Notes under the pieces: generated by a model
Databases searched by the model: none
Seen by the model: the letters and a program-made list of their open reading frames with translations, nothing else
What the model was told of the DNA's origin: nothing
In this document: in pieces, positions 46,890 to 56,850 of the stretch
Layout of the letters: every line of letters begins with the position of its first letter
Position numbering within the stretch: position 1 is the first letter of the stretch
Assembly: GCA_031772625.1 (NCBI GenBank)
Contig: CM062817.1
Coordinates: forward strand, 952,652,842-952,716,841
Length of the DNA stretch: 64,000 nt
Source of the DNA: Pinus tabuliformis
Taxonomy: Eukaryota; Streptophyta; Pinopsida; Pinales; Pinaceae
Direction: 5' to 3'
Position numbers and translations under genes: made by a program

Positions 46890-47938
46890 TGTTTATTTGG
46901 GGTAGCATCAAATGTGCTCTAGCCATGAAAATTTGTGGAGAGGGCACATGAGATCTCCAAGACCTAGAAAGGGTTTGGAGAGATTCTAAGCAGTTTGGGA
47001 GATATTAAGATATTTAATATTTTTAATGGAGTTCCTAAGCCAAAACTTAGGAAAAATAAAATATTAATGGGTATTAATATAAAATTGGGTTGGAATGCTC
47101 CAAAGGATAAGGATCAAGCTAAATCTAATCTTAGTCGTTGATTAGAGATTTAATCTTACCTGTTAAAGGACCAATGAGAAAGGTATAAGATGAGGCTTGA
47201 GGATTATTTGGAGAACAAACTAGAGTGATCAGTTATTCATTTTTCTAGAGAAGGGTTGGTAAGAAAAGTAAAATCAGTGATCAATAGCGAGGGGCAGAGA
47301 AGTGAAAATAGTGCCGAGAGACTGGTGCAGAGGTAGGAAGCGGGAGGCAGCAGCTAGAGTAGGCCACACAGAGCCCATCAGAGACAATGCAGAGGCCAGA
47401 GGGACTGTGCCATCCACGCAGAGGGATGCAGGAGTGACAGAGAGACTCCTAGAGGCTACACAATGCCTCATAGGGCTGACACAAAGGGGTTTGAGGTTGG
47501 CACAAAGCAGCAAGAGGCTGACGCAGTGGCCAGAAGTGCCAACACTCAGCTTCAGAGTCGTTGGAGAGGGTTTTGTGGGACAGGTTTTCTAAATACTTGT
47601 TTCTGAATAGAGAGGTATTGTTGCCATGTATTTTTCTCTATCGGGTGAGCCGGCTAGGCACCCAGTTGTACTCAAGGAAATACTACATAACAATATACCC
47701 TCAGAATAGCTGCATCAGTTTTCCTAAATTGGGTTTTTCCAAGGACATTTGTCCAAAAATAATGGTGTCACTTGTATGTTTATTTTATTTTAGCTGTTGA
47801 TCTGTAGATATTGTGACTTTATTGTGTTTATTTCGGTATTTAAATTTTTTAATAACTTGTTCAAATTTAACAAGTAGAAGAAATAAACCAGAAGAATGCA
47901 TATTAAATTTCTAATGGACAGATTTAGAAATTTCAACA
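46890..47938 (+). repeat. 5' LTR of GAG-only element
   Basis: 1,049 bp from TGTTTATTTGGGG to TTTCAACA. It matches 50,141-51,206. The middle part (47,300-47,560) is a G/A-rich run of CAGAGG and CAGAGAGAC words. Confidence 0.9.
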
Positions 47939-47950
47939 TGGTATCAGATT
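47939..47950 (+). other. Primer binding site of GAG-only element
   Basis: TGGTATCAGATT directly follows the LTR. Ten of twelve bases match the initiator-Met site TGGTATCAGAGC. Confidence 0.85.
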
Positions 47951-48571
47951 GTGGTTGCCGATCACATGAGAGATGAAGGCATGAGCTAAGAAGATCATTT
48001 GCAACAGAATCAGTTGTCTCGAGTGACAGTGGTTGATCCTTGTAGAAGAGACAGAGGAAAGGTTAACGCAGAGGGACTACGTCATCAGTCCGGGCTAGAG
48101 ACAGGTCAGTGCAGAGGCTGAGGAGCGCAGAGAGAGGCTCACACGGAGCCATGTAGAGACCAAGATGTTGTGCAGAGCCTAGGGGCTCAGTCGTTTAGTT
48201 GCTGGGCTGAAGGAAGCTATGGGCAGTTTGCAGGAGAGAAGATGATGGGGTATTGTGGTCCGAACAGTACCTAACAGGGCAAGACCAAGGTAGAGGGAGT
48301 TGGTACCGAGGCAGATTTCTAGCCAAGGAATTTGGATCACTGTTGCAGTTGTAGAGACGATCGAAGAGGGGAAACTTGATGGTTGGCAGAAGGATTTCCA
48401 GGAGGTAAATCGAGACTCAAAGGGAGTCCAAAAGAGAACTTCCATATGGGAAGTAGAGAGACTCAGAGGAGTCCAACTGAGAACTTCTAGACGCGAAGTA
48501 GAGAGACTCAGCAGGAGTAGAACCAAGAACTTCCAGGCGAGAAGTAGAGAGACTCGAAGGAGTCGATAAAG
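47951..48571 (+). other. Leader of GAG-only element with 45-bp tandem repeat
   Basis: Non-coding. From about 48,436 to 48,569 a 45-46 bp unit GAACTTCC...GAAGTAGAGAGACTC occurs three times. Upstream parts (48,060-48,180) share CAGAGGGACT-type words with the LTR. Confidence 0.75.
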
Positions 48572-49435
48572 ATGAGCAGAGAGATGGTTGTGAATGGGTT
48601 AAGGGATCATGATAGGCTGGACGGAGCATCCAAATTTGTGATTTGGAAGTCTAAGATCTTGTCCATTCTAGACAGACATTACATCAAGGGCTTCACCTTG
48701 AGAGTAGTGGCTATCCCGATTGATTTGGTAGCTAATGAGAGGTACGAGGAGGAAATGGCCAAGGAAAAATGCATCATCCTTGATGGGGTCAAGGATCATG
48801 TGGTCCAACATATTGCCAAGAAGGAAACGACAAAGGAGATGTGGGACACTTTGAATATGTTGTACTTGCATACTTTCATGCAAAGGAAGATTATCCTTGA
48901 GAATCAGCTAAGGTCATACCAGATGTAGAAGGGGGAGCGGATAGATCACTTCCTCAGTAGGTTGTAGGAGATTCAAGACCAACTAACTTCCATAGGGGCG
49001 ATGTTAAATCAGGAGTTGATCATAAAGACCACACCTAACGTTGTCTCTGAGGAGTGGGAGATATTTGTCCAAATCCTACTAGGCAGGGCGACTCTTCCAG
49101 ATTGGGAAGAATTATGGGCGGCTCTTCGCCAAGAGGAGATCAGACAACTAACCAAGACATGAGGTAGCAGCAAAGGAGTCTGGAATAAGGAGGAAGAGGA
49201 AGAGGATGTGGCTTTAACATCTGCTGGAAAGTAGGAGAAGAGGAAGAAGAAGGACCACTCCAAGCTCAAGTGCTTCCATTATCGAGAACTGGGTCACTAT
49301 GCGAACCAGTGTCCGAGGAAGAAAAGTAAGGGAGAGGCTTCTGAATCGAAGGCAATGCCAGCAAAGGCGGAGAAAGAAGTTGAGGTGGATGACGATTATT
49401 CCATGAGTGGTCGTGTGCCACTTCAAAAGAAGTAG
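48572..49435 (+). pseudogene. gag: GAG protein of the non-autonomous LTR element
   Basis: One 288-codon frame from ATG 48,572 to TAG 49,435 without frameshift, interrupted by TAG, TAG, TGA and TAG (the first at 48,926). Residues 1-200 are a copia GAG of UBN2 type (RLDGASKFVIWKSKIL, KEMWDTLNMLYLH, LIIKTTPNVVSEEW). A Lys/Glu-rich stretch leads to a zinc knuckle CFHYRELGHYANQC. Its second Cys is Tyr, so metal binding is lost. The protein would form the particle that packages the RNA. No pol domain follows the last stop. Confidence 0.88.
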
Positions 49436-50128
49436 GGAGACATCGAGCTATATTCATGAAGACTACAGGCAATGAGGGGGAGGATCCTGGACGTACCCAA
49501 CCTTTTGGATTATACCTTGCTACGAGAGCCCTGAAGAGAGAGTAGCAGGACTGGCGGATGTAGGTAGAGGCAGATGCAGATGAAATAGTGGACAGTGCTA
49601 CAGTGCAGGAGTCCGTCGACAACACGAGGCTAGTAGGCTGCAATAGTGTGAGAGGCATGGGAGTGTTTCACTAGTGCAAGATAGCACAGAGAGGTGTGCA
49701 ATGGTATGAGATGCAGGGAGTTGTTGCAACAACATAGAGGTTAGTAGAGGGAGCACTTGTTAGCGATAGAGGGAGCTTCAACATTGGGAGTGTTTCTAGC
49801 GTGACAAGGATGCCAGAAGTTGGGCAGATTAGTTACTCACTTCTCAGTAACTAAGTTGCAGTACAGTAGCAGTATGCAGTAGCATGATACAGAATGATGA
49901 GAGGGGTTACAGTGCAGATGCGGTGTTGGGAGGATGGACCAGTAGCAGTACGGATGCAAAGGGAGTTGTTGGATGGATGCAATAGTGGCAGTGGCAGAGC
50001 CATGGGTAGCAGTACAACATGCAACAATACATAGGATGTTGGGTGGGGAGGCCTAGCATCATCATAGGTACCAGTGTCGGATAATCAGTGTGATACTCAG
50101 TGAGGAGCATTACTAGAGCAGAGTCCTC
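49436..50128 (+). other. Non-coding 3' interior of GAG-only element
   Basis: G/A-rich low-complexity sequence with many GCAGTAG and AGCAGTA words. Checked for protease, integrase and RT motifs; none was seen. Confidence 0.7.
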
Positions 50129-50140
50129 ACTAAGAGGGAG
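50129..50140 (+). other. Polypurine tract of GAG-only element
   Basis: ACTAAGAGGGAG immediately before TGTTAATTTT of the 3' LTR. Confidence 0.75.
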
Positions 50141-51206
50141 TGTTAATTTTCGGTAGCATCAGATGTTCTCTAGCCATGAAAATTGGTGGAGAGGCTAAAA
50201 CACATGACATCACCAAGACTCAAAAAGGGTTTGGAAAGATTCCAACTAGTTTGGGGGATATTAAAATAATTAATATTTTTAATGGAGTTGCTAAGTCTAA
50301 ACTTAGGAAAAATAAAATATTAATAGGTATTAATATAAAATTGGTTTAGAATGTTCCAAAGGATAAGGATAAAGCCAAATCTAATCTCAGCCATTTATTA
50401 GAGATTTAATCTCAGCTATTGAGGGACCAATGGGAAAAGTATAAGAGGAGGCTTGAGGGTCAGTTGGAGAACACACGATAGTGATCAGTCATTCATTTTT
50501 CTAGAGCAGGTTTATTATGCAAAGTCGAAGCAATGATCAACAACAAGGGGCAGTGAATACGATGCAAGGAGATAGAGACAATGCTGAGAGGCCAGTGCAC
50601 AGGCAAGAAGCGGGAGGCAGCAGCCAGAGCTGGCCACGTAGAGCCTAATAGAGACAACGCAGATGCTATAGGGATTAATTTATCAATGCAAAGGGATGTA
50701 GGAGTGATGCAGAGACTCCTAGAGGCTCTGAAATGCCTCTGAGAGCTAACGCAGAGGGGTGTGAGGCTGACACAGAGTAGCAGGAGGATGATGCAATGGT
50801 CAGAACGGCCAGGGCTGAGCTTCAGAGTTGCTTGAGAGGGTTTCGTCAGACATGTTTTATGAATACATGTTTCTGAGAGAGGTATTTCTACCATGTATTT
50901 TTCTCTGTTGGGTGAGATAGTAATGCACTGAGTTGTACTCAAGTAAATACTGCATAATAATATACCCTCAGAATAGCTGCATCGATTTTCCCACATTGGT
51001 TTTTTCGAGGGACATTTGTCCAAAAATAACAGTGTCACTTGTGTTTTTTTTTTCTTTTAGTTGTTGATCTGTAGATGTTGTGATTGTAATGTGTTTATTT
51101 CTGTATTTAAATGTTTTAAATAACTTGTTCAAATTTAACAAGTAGAATAAATAAACCATAAGAATATAAATTAAATTTCTAACGGACAGACTTAGAAATT
51201 ACAACA
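50141..51206 (+). repeat. 3' LTR of GAG-only element
   Basis: 1,066 bp from TGTTAATTTTCGG to ATTACAACA, followed by CTCTG. It matches 46,890-47,938. Confidence 0.9.
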
Positions 51207-51211
51207 CTCTG

Positions 51212-52430
51212 GTTATCCCTCCCTAATAAATATACCTTTAAGCCTCTTTACATGACGTGGTTCTAATACTGCGATATTGGGTAATACTAATGGCTGGCAG
51301 TGTTCATTTTCTTGGCAAAACTTATTGGCCTTTAACAAGATATTATGGGCTCCCTACTATAGTTAGTTTGGTGGCTCACTTCTTTAATTCATTAATAATC
51401 GTTCAAGACTATGTTGATCCAATTTTTGTTGATTTAGTTCCCATTGAAGAAGTTTATCCTAATTAATTTTATCCTAAATAAGAATTAAAAGTCAAGGTAG
51501 CAGTGGTCTATCCAGCTAAGGAAGAGATAATATGAGAGGGATCCATTTACGTGTTCGGTACGTACATGTAATTCTGATTGTTTATTTATTGCCCCAACCA
51601 AAGTATAGCCTTCTCGATTATAGTGGGGCTTCCTTCCCTTATTGGTGGTCCATTTCAACCACTCTCGATTGCCATAGCCCACTGGGACTCTCATTCTTTC
51701 CAGTTACCAAAAAAATAACCTTTGTTTTGACATTAAAGGGTGTTCCTAAAGTGATGTTACTACATTCCCTTATGCTCCAATAATGAAGGTTCCCACAAAT
51801 TTCATTAGTGTTCTTATAAGTACAATAAACATAATTGATGGAGAGAGCAACATTAACAACAAAGGAAAAGGCATTGGAAACATAGGTAGCATACGAGGTA
51901 AGAATTTGAACATATTCAGTTGAAGGAGAGCTAGGTGCAGTGATGGTTCCTTCTACGCTGGTGGGATGTGCTATGCTCGAACTGTTACTGCATTCGATTT
52001 CAAATTGGGTAATTGAATGCCTAGGCAGGGACTTGTTGCCTCAAGCCCACCTTGTTTTAAGATGTATCTATATATAATAGTAAGTATATTATTGCAATAA
52101 TATATCAAAGTTAAAATATAAAGACAATAAAAATTTATATATATGAAAGTGCAATATTACAATGAAATATAAAAGTTAAATATATAGAAGAAATATATGT
52201 ATATTAAAATACTATTTTAATTTTTAAAATTGTTGTTATTTATAATTTGTTAGGCATTGTCTATCTTTTTCATTTTCATTTGACATTTGTCTATCTGTTG
52301 TTTTGACATGGGTCAAATTTAACTTAAGAAAACAAAAGAAGCACACATCTTATTGTGAAATGGACCATTTTTCGAAACAAAAATTTCTTATATATAAATG
52401 AATGTTATAAATAATAATGAGAATCTTATC
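51212..52430. other. Unassigned sequence right of the GAG-only element
   Basis: Several short frames (51,257-51,466, 51,532-51,783) match nothing I recognise. An AT-rich part at 52,150-52,260 resembles 45,220-45,350. Confidence 0.35.
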
Positions 52431-52525
52431 ATGGAGGAACTTATTAGAATTGAAATAATCTCAAATCCCTAGGAAATTGTTGGGTGAGAAGCCATGTGGC
52501 ACAAATATAATTTTTTTAATCTATT
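52431..52525 (-). repeat. Partial LTR of the minus-strand copia element
   Basis: CTTATCATGGAGGAACTTATTAG and the following 80 bp match 56,225-56,310. Homology stops at about 52,431, so only the LTR start (minus-strand sense) is left. Confidence 0.65.
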
Positions 52526-52832
52526 AATAGTAATGGACCATTTTCCTAAATACTCTTCTTGCATAGTTGACCTCCATTATTTATACTGATTTGCTTCATT
52601 ATAATTCATGGGCTCAATAAAATTTTAAATACTAGTCATAAAAGAATAATCTTTGTACCTTTCGGGTAAGTGAGTCTATCGTCTTTATCTTTTTGCTAGA
52701 AGACTTACCTCAATTCTGTTCTGTATGATTTCTTGCTCACCTTCGAGTGAACTTCAACTATTGAATGTGTCTACATCACTAGATTCCTATTTATGTTGCT
52801 CTTGCTATAAATGATTGTCGTTGACTTCATCA
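52526..52832 (-). other. Interior of copia remnant where RT and RNase H should be
   Basis: Only about 300 bp separate the integrase C-terminal part from the LTR remnant. No RT or RNase H text is present, so at least 1.5 kb of pol has been lost here. Confidence 0.6.
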
Positions 52833-53520
52833 TTATTCATCAATCATTAAAGGCAAGTGCCACTCTTCATAACTTCCATGCTTATTCCTTTCATCAACCT
52901 GTTCATGGAAGATAGTATCTCTACTCGCAAATACCTTATGAGTAGATGGATTAAACATCATATATGCTTTGAAATTAGAACAGTACCCTACAAATATGCA
53001 ATTTATAGCTTTAGCATCCAATTTCTTCCTATTTTCCTTAGGAAAGTGTGCAAAATCTCTAGAACCCAATAATCTTAAGTGATGGAGTTCAAGTTTAAAC
53101 CGTACAAAGCCTGAAATGGAGTCTTGAGATCAAGACACCTAGTTTGACTTCTATTCCTCAAATAAACTATAGTACTAATAGCTTCTGCCCAAAAACCATT
53201 GGATAGGTTCTCACCTTTCATCATGCTATGTGCACACTCCACGAGAGTTATGTTCTTTCATTCTGTAATGCCATTCTATTATGGAGTGTTCCATACTATA
53301 AATTGTTGTATTATTCCATGAAATCTGCAATATTTGATGAAGTTTCCAAGCTTGTATTCTCCCCCTTGATCTGAGCAGAGGATTTTAATGAACTTTTCTG
53401 TATTCTTTTCAACCATATTTCTAAATTATTTAAAGTACTCTAAAGCATCACTTTTCCTTCTAAGAAAGCATAACTAGGTATACCTTGTGCATTCATCAAC
53501 AAATAGCAAAAAATAGTAAG

Positions 53521-53537
53521 CTCCACCTAAGTACCTT
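53521..53537. repeat. SINE target site duplication, left copy
   Basis: CTCCACCTAAGTACCTT is repeated exactly at 53,742-53,758. Confidence 0.93.
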
Positions 53538-53741
53538 TTTTTTTGGTTGTGGTTCACAGACACCTTGGTCAACGGGTGGCGCTACATCCACGGAAAAATC
53601 TAGGCTGATCGACCCCAATGAGAATCTAGCCCCGCAGCCCACTAGCTAGGCCTAACCCCAAGGGCATTAGGGAGAATGGACCCTGTGACCTCCCGATGGC
53701 GAGATACTGATTTTGACCAACTGAGCTAACCCTTGGGGCTT
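53538..53741 (-). mobile_element. tRNA-derived SINE in copia integrase
   Basis: 204 bp on the minus strand flanked by a perfect 17-bp duplication. The 5' end carries an A box TAGCTCAGTTGG (53,728-53,717). A weaker B box GGGTCCATTCT follows (53,683-53,673). The 3' end is a run of A (T on the plus strand, about 53,535-53,544). A tRNA-like head, unrelated body and A tail are the plant SINE layout. The perfect duplication points to a fairly young insertion compared with the decayed copia host. Family not identified. Confidence 0.9.
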
Positions 53742-53973
53742 CTCCACCTAAGTACCTTATCTGTATAGGTCCACAAATATCAGTATGCACAAGTTCAAGC
53801 ATATATTTCTTTATCCTATTTAAGTTAGAGGGAAATTCATCCCTATGGATTTTTCCAAGTGCCCAACCTTCACAATCAATATGTTCATTTCTTAAAACAG
53901 GAAGTCCATCAACCATGCCTTGTTTTTGCACCAACAATAACTCATGAAGGTTGATGTGACCAAAACTTTGATG

Positions 53974-55300
53974 CTAAATATTCTTTGCTGTCATAGTATT
54001 TGAAGTTAAATCTTGATGTGACATGCTTGTAACCTTCAACTTATATAGCCCTCCAACTCTTACTCCTGATGCAACTAGCTTCGAATGATCCAACAAATCC
54101 TTTACAACACAGTAATGTTTAAAAAATTCTATCTTTAAATTATGATCCATAATCATGGATACAGAGTCCATCAAATTATTTTTAATCCTAGGTACATACA
54201 TAACATTGTTAATGTGCCTGATATTATCATTAGTTAGCCTCACTAGAATATTTCCATACCCTTTAATCTGATATGCTTTGTCATCTCCCAGGTCGATGTT
54301 GGTAACATTGTTGGTCTCCTTAAAATTTTCATACCAATGTTTATTACATGTCATATGAGTGGATGATCCAAAATCCACAAACCAAGTTCCAGCGTCATCA
54401 ATCTCAGTAGAAAGTGTAGCATTAGACATAGATAATTTAAGATCATGATTCATATCTTCACCAGCAAAATGCCCTATATGCCTCTTGTGTCTACGTCTGT
54501 TTTCATCCTTATTTTTCTTATAGAAGTCTCTAGCAATATGACCAACTCTACCACAATAAAAACATTTAATTCCTATATCATTTTTGGCAGATGAAATACC
54601 TTGAAATGGATTTTTCTTGGATGGACCACTACTTCTATGTCCTCCTCGTTTCGCTTTTAAGAAGTTCTTCTTTGCCACCAATGCCAGATATGCATTCCCA
54701 GGCATTATATTCTTACGTTTCTCTTCTTCCTGCATCAAAATCCCTGTCAACTCTTCAAAGGAGTGATATTTATCCTTTGCTGCAACCCTAGTAATGAAAA
54801 TTTGATAATATTTTGTCATGTCATTTAGGGTAATTATAACAATATCAATGTTAGATACTTTCTCCCCTATGCCACCTAACGTTTCTTCAATTCTTTAATT
54901 CGTGAGATGAATGAAGTAACTAATTCATTCTCTTCCATCCTAACGAGAGAATCTTGCTCTTTAGAAGCAACACACGATTTGTATTTTTTGTTTCATACGA
55001 ATCCTTGAGTGTCACCCAATTCTCATTGGAGGTTTTGTAGGCTTGGATATGAGGGATTATGATGTATTTTACCAACATCTTCAACTACACCTTCGCTTTA
55101 TTTTTCCTCTTTTCCAAATCTTGAAATGATATTATTGTGGCACCACTAGCGGCAATCGGCTTTGCTTCATCTTTTTTTGCAATTTCCCACACACTAGAAC
55201 CCTTGAGCAATGCCTGCAACTTGAAATTCCAGTTGGTATAATTTGAACCATCGAGCTTATTTCTCTCATTAAGGTATGTCTCTACAATGTGATTATTCAT
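53974..55300 (-). pseudogene. Copia gag and protease
   Basis: Minus strand: ATG 55,300 starts MNNHIVETYLNERNKLDGSN, then NWNFKLQALLKGSSVW, a copia GAG N-terminus; this block stops at 55,085. After stops and a frameshift the block 54,819-53,974 continues with YHSFEELTGILMQEEEKRK and a zinc knuckle CFYCGRVGHIARDF, whose last Cys is Phe. The protease reads WFVDFGSSTHMTC, with DSG changed to DFG. The pre-integrase text VGGLYKLKVTS follows. A different copia family from the element at 5,980-10,873. Confidence 0.87.
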
Positions 55301-56060
55301 TGTGTTAAAACAATTTCGACAACGCCGTACTTTTTAACTCACAACCAGCACCAGTAACTTGTTTGATCAATATATCCACAACTCCAACAACAGATCCACT
55401 GATCTAATCAACAGATGTAGTGATCCAACAATAGATCTATGGATCCAACACCGGATCCTCCAACAACTGATCTATGGATCCAACACCAGATCCTCCAATA
55501 ACTAATCTACAGATCCAACACCAAATCCTCCAACAACCGATTTATAGATCCAGAACCATATCCATTCATCCAATGATCCAACAACTAATATACAGAGTCA
55601 TTCAATAAGTATAGGGAAGATTTTCAAAAAAGAAAAAATAAATTTCACAGAAACAGTCATCTGCGTAGTCTTACCTCAAGCATGGCATGCATGAGGAATT
55701 TTTCTCTAAGTCTCATTGATTTGTGTAGTTTTTCTTCTTACTACCTCTGTAGTTCTTCACAATTTTCCTTCTGTGCAATCTCCTTCTCTATCCTCTAAAG
55801 TAAACCCTTCACTTTTCACCTAAAAAACATAGATCCTAAACTTTACTTGTCCTCCTGATCCGCAGCTCCACTGATCTCTGATGGATCCTCCTCCGATCCA
55901 CACCAAAATTCACTATTGTATAACTTTGCGAACAAGATCTACACACCTGCATTCTCTAGCAAAAGGAGGATTACTCGCTCTCCAATCTCAACCACTAGGG
56001 CTCGCAGCCACAAAGGTTTAACTAACACAAGACCCAACTCACATAGGGTTCCTTCTTTGT
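55301..56060 (-). other. Leader of the copia remnant with a 35-bp minisatellite
   Basis: Between PBS and gag. Positions 55,434-55,562 hold about 3.7 units of a 35-bp repeat GATCTATGGATCCAACACC plus GGATCCTCCAACAACT, rich in GATC. Longer than usual for a copia leader. Otherwise no feature. Confidence 0.7.
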
Positions 56061-56072
56061 GCTCTGATAGCA
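56061..56072 (-). other. Primer binding site of the minus-strand copia remnant
   Basis: The minus strand reads TGCTATCAGAGC, one base away from the initiator-Met site TGGTATCAGAGC. It lies downstream of the LTR segment and upstream of gag. Confidence 0.8.
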
Positions 56073-56307
56073 GGATAAAAATGGGAAGACAAATTAGAAA
56101 TGAAAGTTGCAACTCACAGGGGAGATGAACTACACCTGGATACTGCCATAGCAGTATTTCTCTCTCTATTGCAATATTCATCAAATCCAACATAAAACAA
56201 ACTTTCTCCATTAATTTCAATTCTTATCATGGGGGAACTTATTAGAAGTGGAATAATATCAAATCCCTGGGAAATTGGTGGGCGAGGAGGCACACGAATC
56301 AAGATTT
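56073..56307 (-). repeat. LTR of the copia remnant, between an RNase H fragment and the PBS
   Basis: The 5' part (about 56,310-56,225) matches 52,431-52,525. The 3' part ends at the PBS. An RNase H frame of the same type lies just upstream on the minus strand, so this LTR is both 3' LTR of one copy and 5' LTR of the next. The exact terminal bases are uncertain. Confidence 0.65.
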
Positions 56308-56317
56308 TTAAATTTAT

Positions 56318-56577
56318 TAAAATTCAATGCAACCTAAATAACACATAATATCTAAAATAGATGAACATAGCTCTCCCTAGAGATTTTGTGAGTTTATCTG
56401 CCTCCTTCTGCTCTATGGGAACTTGTTGTAGCAGCACTACTCCAGACTGAACACAATATTTGATGAAAAGGTATCTTATATATGTGTGTATGTATGTGTG
56501 TTTCAACCCATCATGGAACACTGTATTCTCAGAGAGATTGATGCAACTCTTATCATCACAATAGATATTGGTCCCCT
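56318..56577 (-). pseudogene. Copia RNase H fragment cut by the gypsy insertion
   Basis: The minus strand reads NIYCDDKSCINLSENTVFHDGLKH, then a TATATGTGTG-type stretch in place of the next residues. VQSGVVLLQQVPIEQKEADKLTKSL follows: the C-terminal part of a copia RNase H including the DxKSxxxL and ADxLTK motifs. It starts abruptly at 56,577 where the plus-strand gypsy LTR begins. The missing front part should continue beyond 63,960. Confidence 0.85.
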
Positions 56578-56850
56578 TATTAGGTCCCTATAATACTAGT
56601 GTATCCCCCTTATTGTTATTGCTGTGCGCCATAGAAGCCTAATATTGTTATTGTTATTCCCTTACATTATTATTTATATGTCGTCTCTGATTATATTGTG
56701 ACCCTTTACTCCTATATATAACAAGGATCTCTTATCATTTGAAACATCTAATAATTGTTCATTTATGTAATGTAAAGGCAGTTTCCCCCACGAAGAGGCT
56801 AATTTCAAGTCTTTAATCTATATACTCTTCTATTTTTTTATTTGGTTTCA
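56578..56850 (+). repeat. 5' LTR of the chromovirus
   Basis: Starts TATTAGGTCCCTATAAT, where the 3' LTR has TGTTACGTCCCTATAAT, and ends GGTTTCA. It matches 63,601-63,959 but has fewer copies of the GTAGCCCCCTTATTGTTATT unit. A degenerate iMet-like PBS TGGAATACAAGC follows at 56,858. Confidence 0.75.

Larger units (their letters stand above)
46890..51206 (+). mobile_element. Non-autonomous LTR retrotransposon coding for GAG only (TR-GAG-like)
   Basis: Intact structure: LTRs 46,890-47,938 and 50,141-51,206, TSD CTCTG, iMet-type PBS at 47,939, purine tract before 50,141. The 2.2-kb interior contains one GAG frame and no protease, integrase, RT or RNase H. The PBS and GAG type point to Ty1/copia. 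It must have borrowed pol from a relative. The LTRs differ by substitutions and small indels throughout. Confidence 0.9.
52833..53937 (-). pseudogene. Copia integrase region, interrupted by a SINE
   Basis: Minus strand: after the pre-integrase segment (LLLVQKQGMVDGL), LELVHTDICGPI carries the first catalytic Asp. The SINE interrupts right after IRYLGG. Beyond it (53,520-53,100) the core continues in broken frames, including GGEY and NGITE-like text with the Glu. The block 53,069-52,833 is the C-terminal domain: FAHFPKENRKKLDAKAINCIFVGYC and VFASRDTIFHE. Dead copy. Confidence 0.82.

Noticed and set aside
51257..51783. Open frames with hydrophobic character as a membrane protein
   Set aside because: Short, unsupported, and no related sequence recognised on either strand.
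53673..53741. A possible tRNA gene on the minus strand
   Set aside because: The A box is good but the B box is weak, there is no cloverleaf acceptor pairing, and the whole unit ends in an A tail with a 17-bp duplication. It is a SINE head.
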